Part shown: piece after piece, positions 1-8,795 of the stretch
Layout: every line of letters begins with the position of its first letter
Numbering within the stretch: position 1 is the stretch's first letter
The notes under the pieces: generated by a model
Told to the model about the DNA's origin: nothing
Databases searched by the model: none
Seen by the model: the letters and a program-made list of their open reading frames with translations, nothing else
Source of the DNA: Tepidisphaera sp.
GTDB lineage: Bacteria > Planctomycetota > Phycisphaerae > Phycisphaerales > UBA1924
NCBI GenBank assembly: GCA_016124375.1
Contig: WGNV01000005.1
Location: 62,001-126,000, forward strand
Length of the DNA stretch: 64,000 bases
Direction: 5' to 3'
Translations under genes and position numbers: made by a program

Positions 1-1
1 G

Positions 2-1105
2 TTCGGAGGGATTCGACGGAACATCGAGGCTTCGGACGCGGACCTGGACGCAAGCCTTGAGAACACGCGCGACGTGCTGGTGAGCCTGACGGCGGAAGTG
101 GCGCGGAACTACGCGGAGTATCGCGGCTATCAGGCGCGGATTGCGTTGATCAATCGGACGATCGGTACGCAGCAGGACACGCTGAGCCTGACGGAGAGCC
201 GCAGCAAGGCGGGCATCGGCGCGGAGATCGAGACGCAGCAGGCGCGGGCGCAGTTGGCGACGCGGCAGAGCCAGTTGCCGCCGTTGATTGCGGGGGCCCG
301 TCAGGCGGCGTTCCGGCTTGGGGTGCTGCTGGGCCAGACGCCGGATTCGCTGCTGAGCGAGCTCGCGGAGGCCAAGCCCGAGCCGACGCCCCCGGATGAG
401 ATTCCGGTGGGGTTGCCGACGGATCTGCTGCGCCGGCGGCCTGACATCCGGCGGGCGGAGCGGCAACTGGCCGCGGCGAACGCGAGGATCGGCGTGGCGA
501 CGGCGGACCTGTATCCGCGGTTTTTCCTGACCGGTCTGGGCGGGGTGCAGAGCGCGGAGCTGTCGGACATCGTGAACTCGAGCAGCCGCGTGTGGAGCAT
601 CAGCCCGAGCGTGCAGTGGAATGCGTTCAGTGGATGGAGGATCCAGTCGAACATCGACGCGGCGGACTCTCGCACCAAGCAGGCGCTGAGCACGTATCAG
701 AAGACGATTCTGTCGAGCCTTGAAGACGTCGAGAACGCGCTGACGCAGTACGTGCAGAATCAGGCGCAGCGGGCGGCCCTTCGTGAGGCGGTGCAGGCCG
801 ACCAGCGGGCGGTGGATCTGGCCAACGATCGGTACAAGAGCGGCATCGGGGATTTCCTGACGGTGCTTGTGAACCAGCGCGAGCTGTACGACGCTGAAGC
901 GCAGTACGTGCAGAGCCAGACGTCGGTGACGACGAGTTTGGTGGCGGTGTACAAGGCGCTGGGGGGCGGATGGGACGATCGGCAGGCGGTGGATTACAAC
1001 GCGCCCAAGCAGGGGGAGGGCGGGGCACCGCAGCCCGCGCCCAAGGCCGAGCCTCAACCGGATGCCTTCGCGCCCGTGACGACGGATGGTCAGCCTGCGC
1101 AGTGA
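2..1105 (+). CDS. TolC/NodT-family outer-membrane efflux channel (5' end outside window)
   Basis: Outer-membrane channel subunit of a tripartite efflux pump, which would join a periplasmic adaptor and an inner-membrane RND or ABC pump. The frame is open from base 2, so the gene starts upstream and only about 367 C-terminal residues are present. Seen: the repeat-joining motif LLRRRPDIRRAERQLA near residue 142 of the visible part, typical of NodT-type OEP proteins, and long amphipathic helical stretches rich in Ala, Gln and Arg. The GTG at base 74 is internal, because recognisable family sequence (FGGIRRNIEASDADL) precedes it. The last 40 residues are a Pro/Ala-rich tail. The adaptor and pump genes are presumably upstream. 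A strong hairpin terminator follows 67 bases after the stop. Confidence 0.9.
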   Translation, partial: FGGIRRNIEASDADLDASLENTRDVLVSLTAEVARNYAEYRGYQARIALINRTIGTQQDTLSLTESRSKAGIGAEIETQQARAQLATRQSQLPPLIAGARQAAFRLGVLLGQTPDSLLSELAEAKPEPTPPDEIPVGLPTDLLRRRPDIRRAERQLAAANARIGVATADLYPRFFLTGLGGVQSAELSDIVNSSSRVWSISPSVQWNAFSGWRIQSNIDAADSRTKQALSTYQKTILSSLEDVENALTQYVQNQAQRAALREAVQADQRAVDLANDRYKSGIGDFLTVLVNQRELYDAEAQYVQSQTSVTTSLVAVYKALGGGWDDRQAVDYNAPKQGEGGAPQPAPKAEPQPDAFAPVTTDGQPAQ

Positions 1106-1171
1106 ATGGGCGGAGTTGTGGATGAGGGCACGACAGGCGGAACGTGCGATCCACCGACAGCCCGGAATGTC

Positions 1172-1204
1172 ACAAGCCCCTCTCGTGGAGAGGGGCTTGT
1201 TTTT
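1172..1204 (+). terminator. Rho-independent terminator after the efflux channel gene
   Basis: Perfect 13-bp inverted repeat, ACAAGCCCCTCTC and its complement, with a 3-base loop (1185-1187), running into a T tract at 1199-1204. The T tract lies on the plus-strand side, so it fits the TolC gene. It sits between two convergent genes and may also slow polymerase leaving the porin gene. Confidence 0.85.
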
Positions 1205-1216
1205 CTCGAGACTCAG

Positions 1217-2626
1217 TTAGAAAAGAACTTCGACGCGGAGCTGGCCGATCGTGGCGTCGTCGAGGCCCTGGCCCCCGGGATTGACGATGTAGACGAAGTC
1301 TGGCGTGATGTTGATGAACGGGGTCAGGTGGATCTTGTAGTACACCTCGATGGCGGTTTCGTCGCTGGTGTAGGGTGAGCCCGCGGCGTCGCTGAGGTCG
1401 TCGTAGGAGACGTAGACGCCGGTGGTGTCCTCGTCGCGCGAGGGGAAGGTGCCCTTGAGCATCAGGCCGCCCGCGACATGGAACTTCGAGGGGGAGACTG
1501 AATCTTCGGTCCAGCCGAACTGGCCGAAGGCGAAGAGGCCGCGAGCCTTTTCCTCGTCGCTGGTGCCCGGCGCGAAGAGCTGCTGCTCGGCGAGGGCGTA
1601 GACGCCCGAGGCGCCGGCCTTGCTGTCGCCGTTGAAGGTTGTCGCGCGACCCGTGTGGTAGTGACCGCCGACGGCGGCGCGACCGGCGCCCAGGCCGAAG
1701 AGATCGTCCCAGGAGCAGCCGGCTTCGCCGATGAAGAACCAGCTTGAAGACTTGTCGTCGCTGAAGAACTGATCGGGCCCGCGGTTGCCTGTGAAGTAGC
1801 CGTCGCGGGTGGCGCCATCGAAGACGCCGCCCGAGATGTAGGCGTTCTTGACGGGGTAGACGAAAGCCACGACTCCGGTGGCCGGGGCGGGGTAGGTGGG
1901 GAAGCCGTTGATGGTGGGGCTGAAGCCGGCGCTGCTGGTGAGGAAGTCGCCGGCGGCGTTGACGAAATCGAACTCGCCGTTGGCGTCGATCTTGCCCACC
2001 TTGAGGCGGAGGACATCGTCGAAGAGTTTCTGCTGATACCAGAGCTCAGCGAGCTGGTTGACGTTGATGCCGGTGTCGATGTTGGAGATGCCCTGCACGT
2101 CGCCCACGTCACGCGAGCCGCCCCGGTTGGAGGCGAAGTAGGCGTCGGCGTAGAGGGTGGCGCCGGTCAGGCCGAACATCTTGTCGAGGTCGGCGGTGGC
2201 GTTGATGTCAAAGACGTGCCGTGTGCTGGCAACGTTGCGGGCGCCGCCATCCCACACGCTGGACCAGTGCTGCACGTAGGAGCCCTCGACGGTGAAGCCG
2301 TGGTCGATGAGCCAGGTGCGGCCGCCACCCCAGTCGCCGGTGGCGCGGTCCCACTGCCAGTAGGGCTTGCCGCCGAACCAGCTGCGCTCTTCGGGCTTGG
2401 GGGCCTCGGCGGCGGCGGGCTGGGCGGGTATTTCGGGTTCGGCCTCGCGCGGGGCCTTGGGGCGCCCGGGCAAGTCTTGCGGGCCGAAGAGTTCGTTGAC
2501 CTCGGTGACCGTCGTGTGTTGGGTCTCGGGCGCGTCTTGCGCGACCGCCGTCATGGGCGCGAGGGCGATGGCGCCGACAAACACGATGATGGTCCTGTAA
2601 TCGAGTCTGTGGATGACGGAGTTCAT
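1217..2626 (-). CDS. OprB-family carbohydrate-selective porin
   Basis: Outer-membrane beta-barrel porin of 469 residues resembling the OprB carbohydrate-porin family. Seen: an N-terminal signal peptide with probable cleavage after AVAQ (about residue 30), a Pro/Ala/Glu-rich linker at about 45-80, then a barrel beginning near 'YWQWDRATGDWGG', a WDRATGDWGG-like opening typical of the family. Later strands carry alternating aromatic residues and the chain ends in a C-terminal Phe (VEVLF), the usual outer-membrane insertion signal. No sharp Shine-Dalgarno precedes the start. The gene lies 104 bases downstream of a surface-protein gene on the same strand. The substrate is not shown by the sequence. 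The amylase and glucosidase genes at 17-23 kb make sugars a reasonable guess, but there is no operon link. Confidence 0.85.
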   Translation of the reverse strand: MNSVIHRLDYRTIIVFVGAIALAPMTAVAQDAPETQHTTVTEVNELFGPQDLPGRPKAPREAEPEIPAQPAAAEAPKPEERSWFGGKPYWQWDRATGDWGGGRTWLIDHGFTVEGSYVQHWSSVWDGGARNVASTRHVFDINATADLDKMFGLTGATLYADAYFASNRGGSRDVGDVQGISNIDTGINVNQLAELWYQQKLFDDVLRLKVGKIDANGEFDFVNAAGDFLTSSAGFSPTINGFPTYPAPATGVVAFVYPVKNAYISGGVFDGATRDGYFTGNRGPDQFFSDDKSSSWFFIGEAGCSWDDLFGLGAGRAAVGGHYHTGRATTFNGDSKAGASGVYALAEQQLFAPGTSDEEKARGLFAFGQFGWTEDSVSPSKFHVAGGLMLKGTFPSRDEDTTGVYVSYDDLSDAAGSPYTSDETAIEVYYKIHLTPFINITPDFVYIVNPGGQGLDDATIGQLRVEVLF

Positions 2627-2730
2627 GCCCGAGGCAATCGGACCCGGGCATGCGGAACTTCATCTCGTGTCAAGCGCAAACATCACAATCCCTCATCTCG
2701 GGAGCGGCCCGAGGACGGGCGGTAACGTCT

Positions 2731-4929
2731 TTACCGGCGGCGCCGCAGCGCGGCCAGTCCGGCCAGGGCGCCAACCCCAAGGACTCCCGGGGCCGGCACG
2801 ACCACGAGGGTGATGTCGGTGGCGGAATAGACCACTTCGAAATGGAGGGCGGAGTTGATCTGCAGGCCGTTGAGGGATGCGAAGAGGCCGTCGCGCGAGG
2901 CGAACGTGATGATCTCGAAGGACTGGCCGTAGGCGGGCGCGAAGCCGTCGATGAGCGAGACGTTGAGCGAGCCGGCGGCGGCGTTGTCGAAGGTGAGTGC
3001 GCCGGAGATGTCGAGGGCGTCGTAGCCGTTTTGGGCGATGCCCCGATTGAGGCCCCCGATCTGGATGTTGAGGGCGCTGTCTTGCATTTGCTGGAGGTTG
3101 CCGGTGACGGCGAGCAAGCCCGGGGACGCGCCGGGGCTGATGACGCCATTGCTCACGATGTTGCCGTTGATGGAGCCGTTGCCGTTGAGCGTGCCCCCCA
3201 TGAGGTTGAAGCCTCCGGTGGCGCTGATGGTGCCGTTGGCCAGGGTGGTGCTGCCGGCGGTCTGGTTGAGAGCGCCAGAGACGCTGAGCGTCGTCGCGGC
3301 TGAGCCCGCGGCGCCGACATTGAGGGCGCCGGCGTTGGCGAGGGCGCCGGAGGTCGAGAGGTTTCGCCCGTCGCTGATGGAGAGGGAGCCCGCGGCGGTG
3401 ACGGTGTTCAGGTTGCGGAAGGCGTCCTGGTTGTTCTGGTCGACGATCTGGGCGCCGGCGTCGTTCAGGGTGAGATTGGCGGCGACGGTGTTGATGTCGG
3501 CGTCGTTGAACTGCAGTCGTCCGGCGACGGAGAGTTGGCCATCGGTGATGGTGCCGGAGGCGAAGTTGGTGATGGTGCCGTTGACGGTGAAGTTCGAGCC
3601 CGTGCCCACGCGCAGCATGCCGGTGGTGCCGAGGGTCAGATCAGAGGCCGTGGTGAAGTTGCGGCCATTGAGGACTCCGAGCTCGCCCCCGGAGGCGATG
3701 GTGGCGACGTTGGTGAGGGCGTCGGTGTTGGCGAGGTTGACGATCTGCGAGCCCGTGCCGTTGAGCATGACGGTGGAGGCGATGGTGGAGATGCCGGAGA
3801 GGTTCTGGGCCTGCAGCGTGCCGGCGACCATGAAGGTGCCGCCGGTGAGGGTGGAGCCGCTGACGTTGGTGAGGGTGGAGCCGCTGGGGATGGCGAGGGT
3901 GGAGGACGCCTGAACGTCAACCAGCCCGTCGTTCTGGAGGCTGCCCCCGGTGGTGTAGGTGCGCCCGCCGCTGACGCGGAGGGTGCCGGCGGGGGCATTG
4001 GTGGTGACGGAGTTGAAGGCGGTGAAGGTGCCGCTGCCGGCACCGAACTCGACGGTGGCGGCGTTGGTGGTGATCATGTTGCCGTTGGCGGTGGAGGCGT
4101 TGAAGGAGCCCCCCATGATGCGGTAGGTGCCGCCCGAGAGGGTGGAGCCGGTGGTGACGAGTTGATCCACGCTCAGCGTGCCGGTGCGGGTTTCGACGGT
4201 GCCGGTGTTGGCGAAGGTGACGCCGGAGATGGAGGCGGTGGCGGCGCCGGTGTCGCGGATGAGCATGCCGTTGTTGGTGAGGGTGCTGCGGGTGCCGGAG
4301 TTGTTCCAGCGGATCTGCTGGTCGTTGGAGATGGTCATGGTGCACGAGGCCATGTTCGTGAGGGTGGTGTTGTTGCCCAGCACAATGTCCTGGGTGCCCA
4401 TGATGTTGGCGTGCCCGTCGTTGTGGACGACGTCGGAGTCGTCGATCTCGCAGACGGTGGTGGTCGGGTTGTAGTTGATGATGCCGTTGGCCTGGAATGT
4501 GGCGAAGCCCTGGTAGTTGCCGCTGCCGAGGTCGGTGATGCCGTTGACGGTGAGGTTGGACTTGTTCGCGCCGGAGCCGCCGTTGATGGTGACGCCGTTG
4601 GAGGCGGCGAAGTTCTGGTTGACGGTGAGGGTGCGTGGCGCGGCGTTGTCGGACATGAGCCCGGCGTTGCCGGTGTTGTCGAAGGTGAAGTTCTCGATGG
4701 TGGGGTTGATGTCGAGGGTGATCATGAAGGTGCCGGAGCCGCCGATGACGGCGTCGAAGGTGTTGGGCCCGGCGTTGTTGGGCACGGTCATGGGCGACCA
4801 CTGGGCCATGTCGGACCAGGAGCCGGTGCCGCCGGCCCAGGTGATGACGGTTTGGCCAGCGGCGTGCCCGGCACACAGGAACAGCAGAGCCCCGGCGAGC
4901 GGGGCGCCTTTGACGAATCGGGTGCGCAT
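2731..4929 (-). CDS. Secreted autotransporter-like beta-repeat protein with PEP-CTERM-like tail
   Basis: Surface or secreted protein of 732 residues made largely of degenerate Gly/Asn/Thr-rich beta-helix repeats of the kind called autotransporter-associated beta-strand repeats (segments such as 'LTVNQNFAASNGVTINGGSG'). The start at 4929 is chosen because AGGAG lies 11 bases upstream and the product then begins directly with a signal peptide (MRTRFVKGAPLAGALLFLCAG..AAGQ). A longer in-frame start at 5049 would bury that signal. The C-terminus reads VVVPAPG, then a Leu/Ala/Gly-rich helix, then RRRR: the planctomycete form of a PEP-CTERM/exosortase-type tail. No autotransporter barrel is seen. 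The role is unknown; display outside the inner membrane is inferred. Confidence 0.8.
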   Translation of the reverse strand: MRTRFVKGAPLAGALLFLCAGHAAGQTVITWAGGTGSWSDMAQWSPMTVPNNAGPNTFDAVIGGSGTFMITLDINPTIENFTFDNTGNAGLMSDNAAPRTLTVNQNFAASNGVTINGGSGANKSNLTVNGITDLGSGNYQGFATFQANGIINYNPTTTVCEIDDSDVVHNDGHANIMGTQDIVLGNNTTLTNMASCTMTISNDQQIRWNNSGTRSTLTNNGMLIRDTGAATASISGVTFANTGTVETRTGTLSVDQLVTTGSTLSGGTYRIMGGSFNASTANGNMITTNAATVEFGAGSGTFTAFNSVTTNAPAGTLRVSGGRTYTTGGSLQNDGLVDVQASSTLAIPSGSTLTNVSGSTLTGGTFMVAGTLQAQNLSGISTIASTVMLNGTGSQIVNLANTDALTNVATIASGGELGVLNGRNFTTASDLTLGTTGMLRVGTGSNFTVNGTITNFASGTITDGQLSVAGRLQFNDADINTVAANLTLNDAGAQIVDQNNQDAFRNLNTVTAAGSLSISDGRNLSTSGALANAGALNVGAAGSAATTLSVSGALNQTAGSTTLANGTISATGGFNLMGGTLNGNGSINGNIVSNGVISPGASPGLLAVTGNLQQMQDSALNIQIGGLNRGIAQNGYDALDISGALTFDNAAAGSLNVSLIDGFAPAYGQSFEIITFASRDGLFASLNGLQINSALHFEVVYSATDITLVVVPAPGVLGVGALAGLAALRRRR

Positions 4930-5133
4930 GGTTATGTCAACTCCTCCGGGCGATGCATCGAACGAATGGGAGCGATTCCGGCGAATCGCCCTCGAAAACA
5001 GCGTACCGCGCGTGCGTGGTTTGGCAACCGTGCTTGGCGCGGTTTTCATCTGGCGGATTCCCTCGTCGAACCCCTGAACGCGCTGCCATCCAACCTAACA
5101 AAATCGGTACGCCGTGATCTTCTCGTGGGCGAA

Positions 5134-7908
5134 CTACCCTGGGCCGCTGCGCAGACGCTGGACCTCCTCGAGCAGGCCCCCCACTTCCGTTTCGTTGTTG
5201 TTGCCCGCGGGAAGCGCGCCGCGGTCGCGAAGGTCTTTGAAGATCTGGAGCGAGCGGGAGAGCATCTGCTGGGCCTGGTCGAGGCGGGCGGACCGGTTCG
5301 GCCCGCCTGCTTTGGCGGATTGGAGAGCGGCGAGCCCGAGCTTGTAATACGCCACGCCCGCGTCGAGGGTGTTGCGGTCGGTGGGGTCGGATTTCAGCGA
5401 CGCGTCGCGGAGGTCGAGCGCCTGCTGGTAGGTCTTGATGGCGTCGTCAAATGCGGCGAGCGCCCGCTGTTCATCGCCCACGTTGATGAGGCAGACCGAG
5501 TAGTCGCGCAGGGCGGTGATGCTGGCCGCGTCTGAGCCTGCGAGCGAGGAGGCGATCGACGCGGCGCGGGTGAAATGCTGGAGGGCGTCGCGATGGGCGG
5601 CGATCGCCTTGGCCTTGTTCGCGTCCGGCTCGGTGAGCATCGCGAGCTGGTCGAAGCACTCGGCCTGTCCTGAACAGGCGCGTCCCAGGCTGCGGACGCT
5701 GATCCAGAGATCGCGGCGAAGTTCGCCGCTTTCCGGATGGGCCTTGGTCTGGGTCTCGAAGTTGTCGACAGCGCGGGCGGCCTTGGCCTTGGCGGCGTCG
5801 TAGTTCTCGACCCCCTGATTGAAACGAACGATGGCGGCGTCGGTGTCGTTGGCTCGCTGAAGCGCGTGCTTGCCGCTGGTGAAGAGCGACCTCGCTCGGG
5901 CGATGGCGGCCTGGGTCTTCTGGTCTTCGATGACGCCCAGGGCGCGGGCGGCGTCGGCGTCGGAGGCGTTGGAGAGAAGCCTGGCGGACCAGTAGTCGCG
6001 GGCGCTGGCGTAGCGGTCTTCGGCGCTGGTGATGAGTTCGCGAGCCGCGGCTTCGCTGCCAGGAGAGGCGGAATCCATGGCGTCGGTACCCAGGTCGGTG
6101 AGCACGTCGCCGAGGAAACTCAGGCCCCACGCGCGGGATTCCTTCCAGCGTGCGATGTCGGCGACGAAGGATTGATCGGTGCCGGCCAGGGCCATGGCGC
6201 GGTCGTACTCGTCGATGGAGGCGGCGTACAGCTCGCGTGCAGCCTTGAGATCGTTCTTGCCGCGAAGGGTGTTGGCCTCGCGCACGCGGGTGCGGGCGAT
6301 GGCGGCGTGGACGCGGGGGTCGGAGGGGAGTCGCTGCAGCAGCGCCTCGCGGATCTGCTTTGCTTTGGCGAGGTGGACGTCGCTGGAATCGCCCTGGCCG
6401 GTCTTGGGGAAGAAGTACAGTCCGCCCTGCAAGTCGGCGACCTGCTCGTGGGCGCTGGCAAGGTCGAGCAGCAGCGACGGCTCGTCGCCGGCCTCGGACT
6501 TCAGCCGGTCGAGGTAGTCCTTGGCCTGTTGCAGCAGCAGTTCGCGGGCCTTGGTGGCGCCGCGAAGGTCCTCGAGCTCGGGCTCGATGCGCGTGATCAT
6601 CGACATGGCCATGGCGTGGCCGGCGAGAAAGTTCTGCTGGGCGCGGGTTGCCTGATCCTGTGCCCGTTGCTCGGCAGACTGGGCTTCGAGCAAGGCTGCT
6701 CGCGTGCGTTCTTCGGCGGCCTGGGCCCGGCGCCAGAGCACGGTGGTGACGATGCTGACGCCGACGATGCCCAGCAGGCCGACGCAGGCCGCGATGACCC
6801 AGGGGCGATAGCGGGCGAGGGTCTTGGCGATGACGTAGCCCGCGCTGTCGCGCTTGGCCTCGATGGGCTGGCCCGCGACATAGCGGCGCAGGTCGCGGGC
6901 CAGTTCGCCGGCGGACTGGTAGCGGCGCTCGCGCTCTTTGCTGAGGCACTTGAGGACGATGGTCTCGACCTCGTCGTTGATCTGGCGGCGGATGGTGCTG
7001 GGGCGGGCGGGTTCGGCACGCAGGATGTTGTCCAGGACGTCGCGCATCGCCCCGACGACGCGATATGGGAACTGACCCGTGAGCATCTGGTAGAGCATGA
7101 CTCCCAGGGAGTAGACATCGGTGCGGACGTCGATGTTGCCCGGCACGCCTTCGGCCTGTTCAGGGCTGGCCCAGGGGAGGCTGCCGATGAACTGGCCCGT
7201 GAGGGTCATGAGTTGGGGGGTTTTGTGCCCGCTGTCGATGGCGTCGGGCCCGGAGATCTTGGCGAGGCCGAAGTCGACGACGATGGGTTCGCCGTTGGCG
7301 TCGACGCGGACGTTGGCGGGCTTGAGGTCGCGGTGGATGACGCCCTTCAGGTGGGCGGCGTTGACGGCGTCGCAGATTTTGGTGAAGAGGGTGATGACTT
7401 CGTCGACGGAGAGTTTGCGATCGCTGATGACTTCATCGAGGGTGCGGCCCGAGATGTAGTCCATGACGTAGAAGAAGCCGCCATCGGTGGTGATGCCGCT
7501 GTCGTGGATGCGGACGATGTTGGGATGGTTGAGTTGGCCGAGGACCTGGACTTCGCGCTCGAAGCGGGCGCGGCCGTGGGCGCCGGTGAAGGGGCCGCCG
7601 TGCAGGACCTTGATGGCGACCTTGCGCTTGGTGGTTTTCTGGATGGCTTGGTAGACGACGCCCTGGCCGCCCCGGTGGATTTCGCGGATGACTTCGTAGT
7701 TTGGGAAGGCGTTTTCGGGGGGTAGGTCGTCGGCGAAGAGGACGGCGCCCTGGCGGGGGGTGCCTTGCTCGATGGCTTCGCGGATGAGGTCGCGTTCGGG
7801 GCGGGAGCCGCTGGGGGGAGTGGCGGCGCCGGCATCGTCTGCCGAACCGGGAGTCCCGGGCGGATTGAGGGGGTTGGACGGGGTGTTGGTGGGGTCGTCG
7901 GTGCTCAT
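5134..7908 (-). CDS. Membrane Ser/Thr protein kinase with C-terminal helical-repeat region
   Basis: Hanks-type kinase of 924 residues. Seen: a Pro/Gly-rich N-terminal tail (1-40); the kinase domain at about 71-345 with glycine-rich loop HRGGQGVVY (78-86), VAIK lysine 100, catalytic HRDLKPANV (192-200), DFG (212-214) and SPE (248-250); one membrane helix at about 370-392; then a coiled-coil stretch and about 500 residues of Ala-rich helical sequence with TPR-like features outside or behind the membrane. A start at 7935 would add nine residues (MRSRDRVSF); 7908 (MSTDDP) is preferred by composition, but neither has a clear Shine-Dalgarno. The gene lies downstream of an ECF sigma gene, with a hairpin between them. 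Kinase-ECF pairs are common in Planctomycetota, and phosphorylation of the sigma factor is a plausible but unproven role. Confidence 0.9.
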   Translation of the reverse strand: MSTDDPTNTPSNPLNPPGTPGSADDAGAATPPSGSRPERDLIREAIEQGTPRQGAVLFADDLPPENAFPNYEVIREIHRGGQGVVYQAIQKTTKRKVAIKVLHGGPFTGAHGRARFEREVQVLGQLNHPNIVRIHDSGITTDGGFFYVMDYISGRTLDEVISDRKLSVDEVITLFTKICDAVNAAHLKGVIHRDLKPANVRVDANGEPIVVDFGLAKISGPDAIDSGHKTPQLMTLTGQFIGSLPWASPEQAEGVPGNIDVRTDVYSLGVMLYQMLTGQFPYRVVGAMRDVLDNILRAEPARPSTIRRQINDEVETIVLKCLSKERERRYQSAGELARDLRRYVAGQPIEAKRDSAGYVIAKTLARYRPWVIAACVGLLGIVGVSIVTTVLWRRAQAAEERTRAALLEAQSAEQRAQDQATRAQQNFLAGHAMAMSMITRIEPELEDLRGATKARELLLQQAKDYLDRLKSEAGDEPSLLLDLASAHEQVADLQGGLYFFPKTGQGDSSDVHLAKAKQIREALLQRLPSDPRVHAAIARTRVREANTLRGKNDLKAARELYAASIDEYDRAMALAGTDQSFVADIARWKESRAWGLSFLGDVLTDLGTDAMDSASPGSEAAARELITSAEDRYASARDYWSARLLSNASDADAARALGVIEDQKTQAAIARARSLFTSGKHALQRANDTDAAIVRFNQGVENYDAAKAKAARAVDNFETQTKAHPESGELRRDLWISVRSLGRACSGQAECFDQLAMLTEPDANKAKAIAAHRDALQHFTRAASIASSLAGSDAASITALRDYSVCLINVGDEQRALAAFDDAIKTYQQALDLRDASLKSDPTDRNTLDAGVAYYKLGLAALQSAKAGGPNRSARLDQAQQMLSRSLQIFKDLRDRGALPAGNNNETEVGGLLEEVQRLRSGPG

Positions 7909-8001
7909 GAACGAAACCCGATCGCGCGAGCGCATGGTATTTGCGTCGAGTGACGCCGCGACGGTCGCCCTTCGATTCGCGAGGGTTTGGAAACGAAAGA
8001 A

Positions 8002-8051
8002 CGCCGTCTCGCCTTAGACGCCCCCCTCCGGACTTCCAAGGCGAGACGGCG
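8002..8051 (-). terminator. 14-bp perfect inverted repeat between ECF sigma and kinase genes
   Basis: CGCCGTCTCGCCTT at 8002-8015 pairs perfectly with 8038-8051 around a 22-base loop. On the minus strand the hairpin begins 87 bases after the sigma-factor stop and is followed by a moderately T-rich run (TTCTTTCGTTT). An intrinsic or partial terminator that separates or attenuates the kinase gene is the likeliest reading. A protein-binding operator is an alternative. Confidence 0.55.
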
Positions 8052-8137
8052 CGGCTGGCCTACACCGGCGGGTTGAGACAGACAGTCCCACCGGTTTGGA
8101 CCTTCCGCACATATGAAGCGATAAATGTCGCCGACAT

Positions 8138-8764
8138 TCACGGGGCTTGCGAGAAAAATTTTGCGGCCGGGCCCATGGCTTCCCGCAGGCGGTCGTGGGC
8201 GCGGGCACGGAGCATGTAGGCGGCGCCTTCGGATTTCCCCAGGCGATGCGCAACCTCTGTCATTTCAAGGCCTTCCAAATCGAACAAACGGACGACCTTT
8301 TCATAATCCTTGGGAAGGCTGGAGAGAGCGCGGTCGAGGTGGGAGGCGGCTTCGTCCTTGGCGGCGTGGCGGCTGGGGGTGGTCATGGTGCCGCTGAGCA
8401 GGTCGATGAGGGCGACGACGGAGCCTGAGGTGCCGCCGGCGTTGGCGACGCGGCGGCTGGGGTCCGGTCGGCGGGCGGCTTCGAGGGAGCGGATGGCGTC
8501 GATGAGGTTGTTCTCGGCCATGCGGGTGAGCCAGGCGAGGAAGCCGCTGGCGCCGCCGCCTTTGAAGCGGCTGAGTCGCATGACGGCTTCGACGTAGGTG
8601 ACTTGCATCACGTCGTCGGCGTCGAGGCTGGAGCGATGGGCGGGGCTGATGCGGCCTTCGATGCGCGGGCGGACCTTGGGGGCGCAAAGTTCAAGCAGCT
8701 TGGCGAGGGATGAGGTGTCGCCCTTCATGGCCTGTTCGAGCAGTTGGTCGGCGTCGACGGACAT
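8138..8764 (-). CDS. ECF-type RNA polymerase sigma factor
   Basis: Small sigma-70-family factor of 208 residues. Seen: region 2 around 'DADDVMQVTYVEAVMRLSRF...FLAWLTRMAENNLIDAIRS', a linker, and region 4 helix-turn-helix 'LEGLEMTEVAHRLGKSEGAAYMLRARAHDRL' near the C-terminus. The start at 8764 (MSVDADQ) has AGGAG seven bases upstream; the earlier in-frame ATG at 8815 would overlap the preceding gene. It lies 31 bases after the fructose-bisphosphatase stop and upstream of a membrane Ser/Thr kinase, all in one direction. No anti-sigma factor is adjacent, so control by the kinase is the natural inference, as described for planctomycete ECF-kinase pairs. Targets are unknown. Confidence 0.88.
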   Translation of the reverse strand: MSVDADQLLEQAMKGDTSSLAKLLELCAPKVRPRIEGRISPAHRSSLDADDVMQVTYVEAVMRLSRFKGGGASGFLAWLTRMAENNLIDAIRSLEAARRPDPSRRVANAGGTSGSVVALIDLLSGTMTTPSRHAAKDEAASHLDRALSSLPKDYEKVVRLFDLEGLEMTEVAHRLGKSEGAAYMLRARAHDRLREAMGPAAKFFSQAP

Positions 8765-8795
8765 GGGCGGGCTCCTGATGCTGCTTGGAAGAAGG

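Noticed and set aside
1106..1378. 90-codon frame on the plus strand after the efflux gene
   Set aside because: Contains the terminator hairpin and runs antisense into the porin gene.
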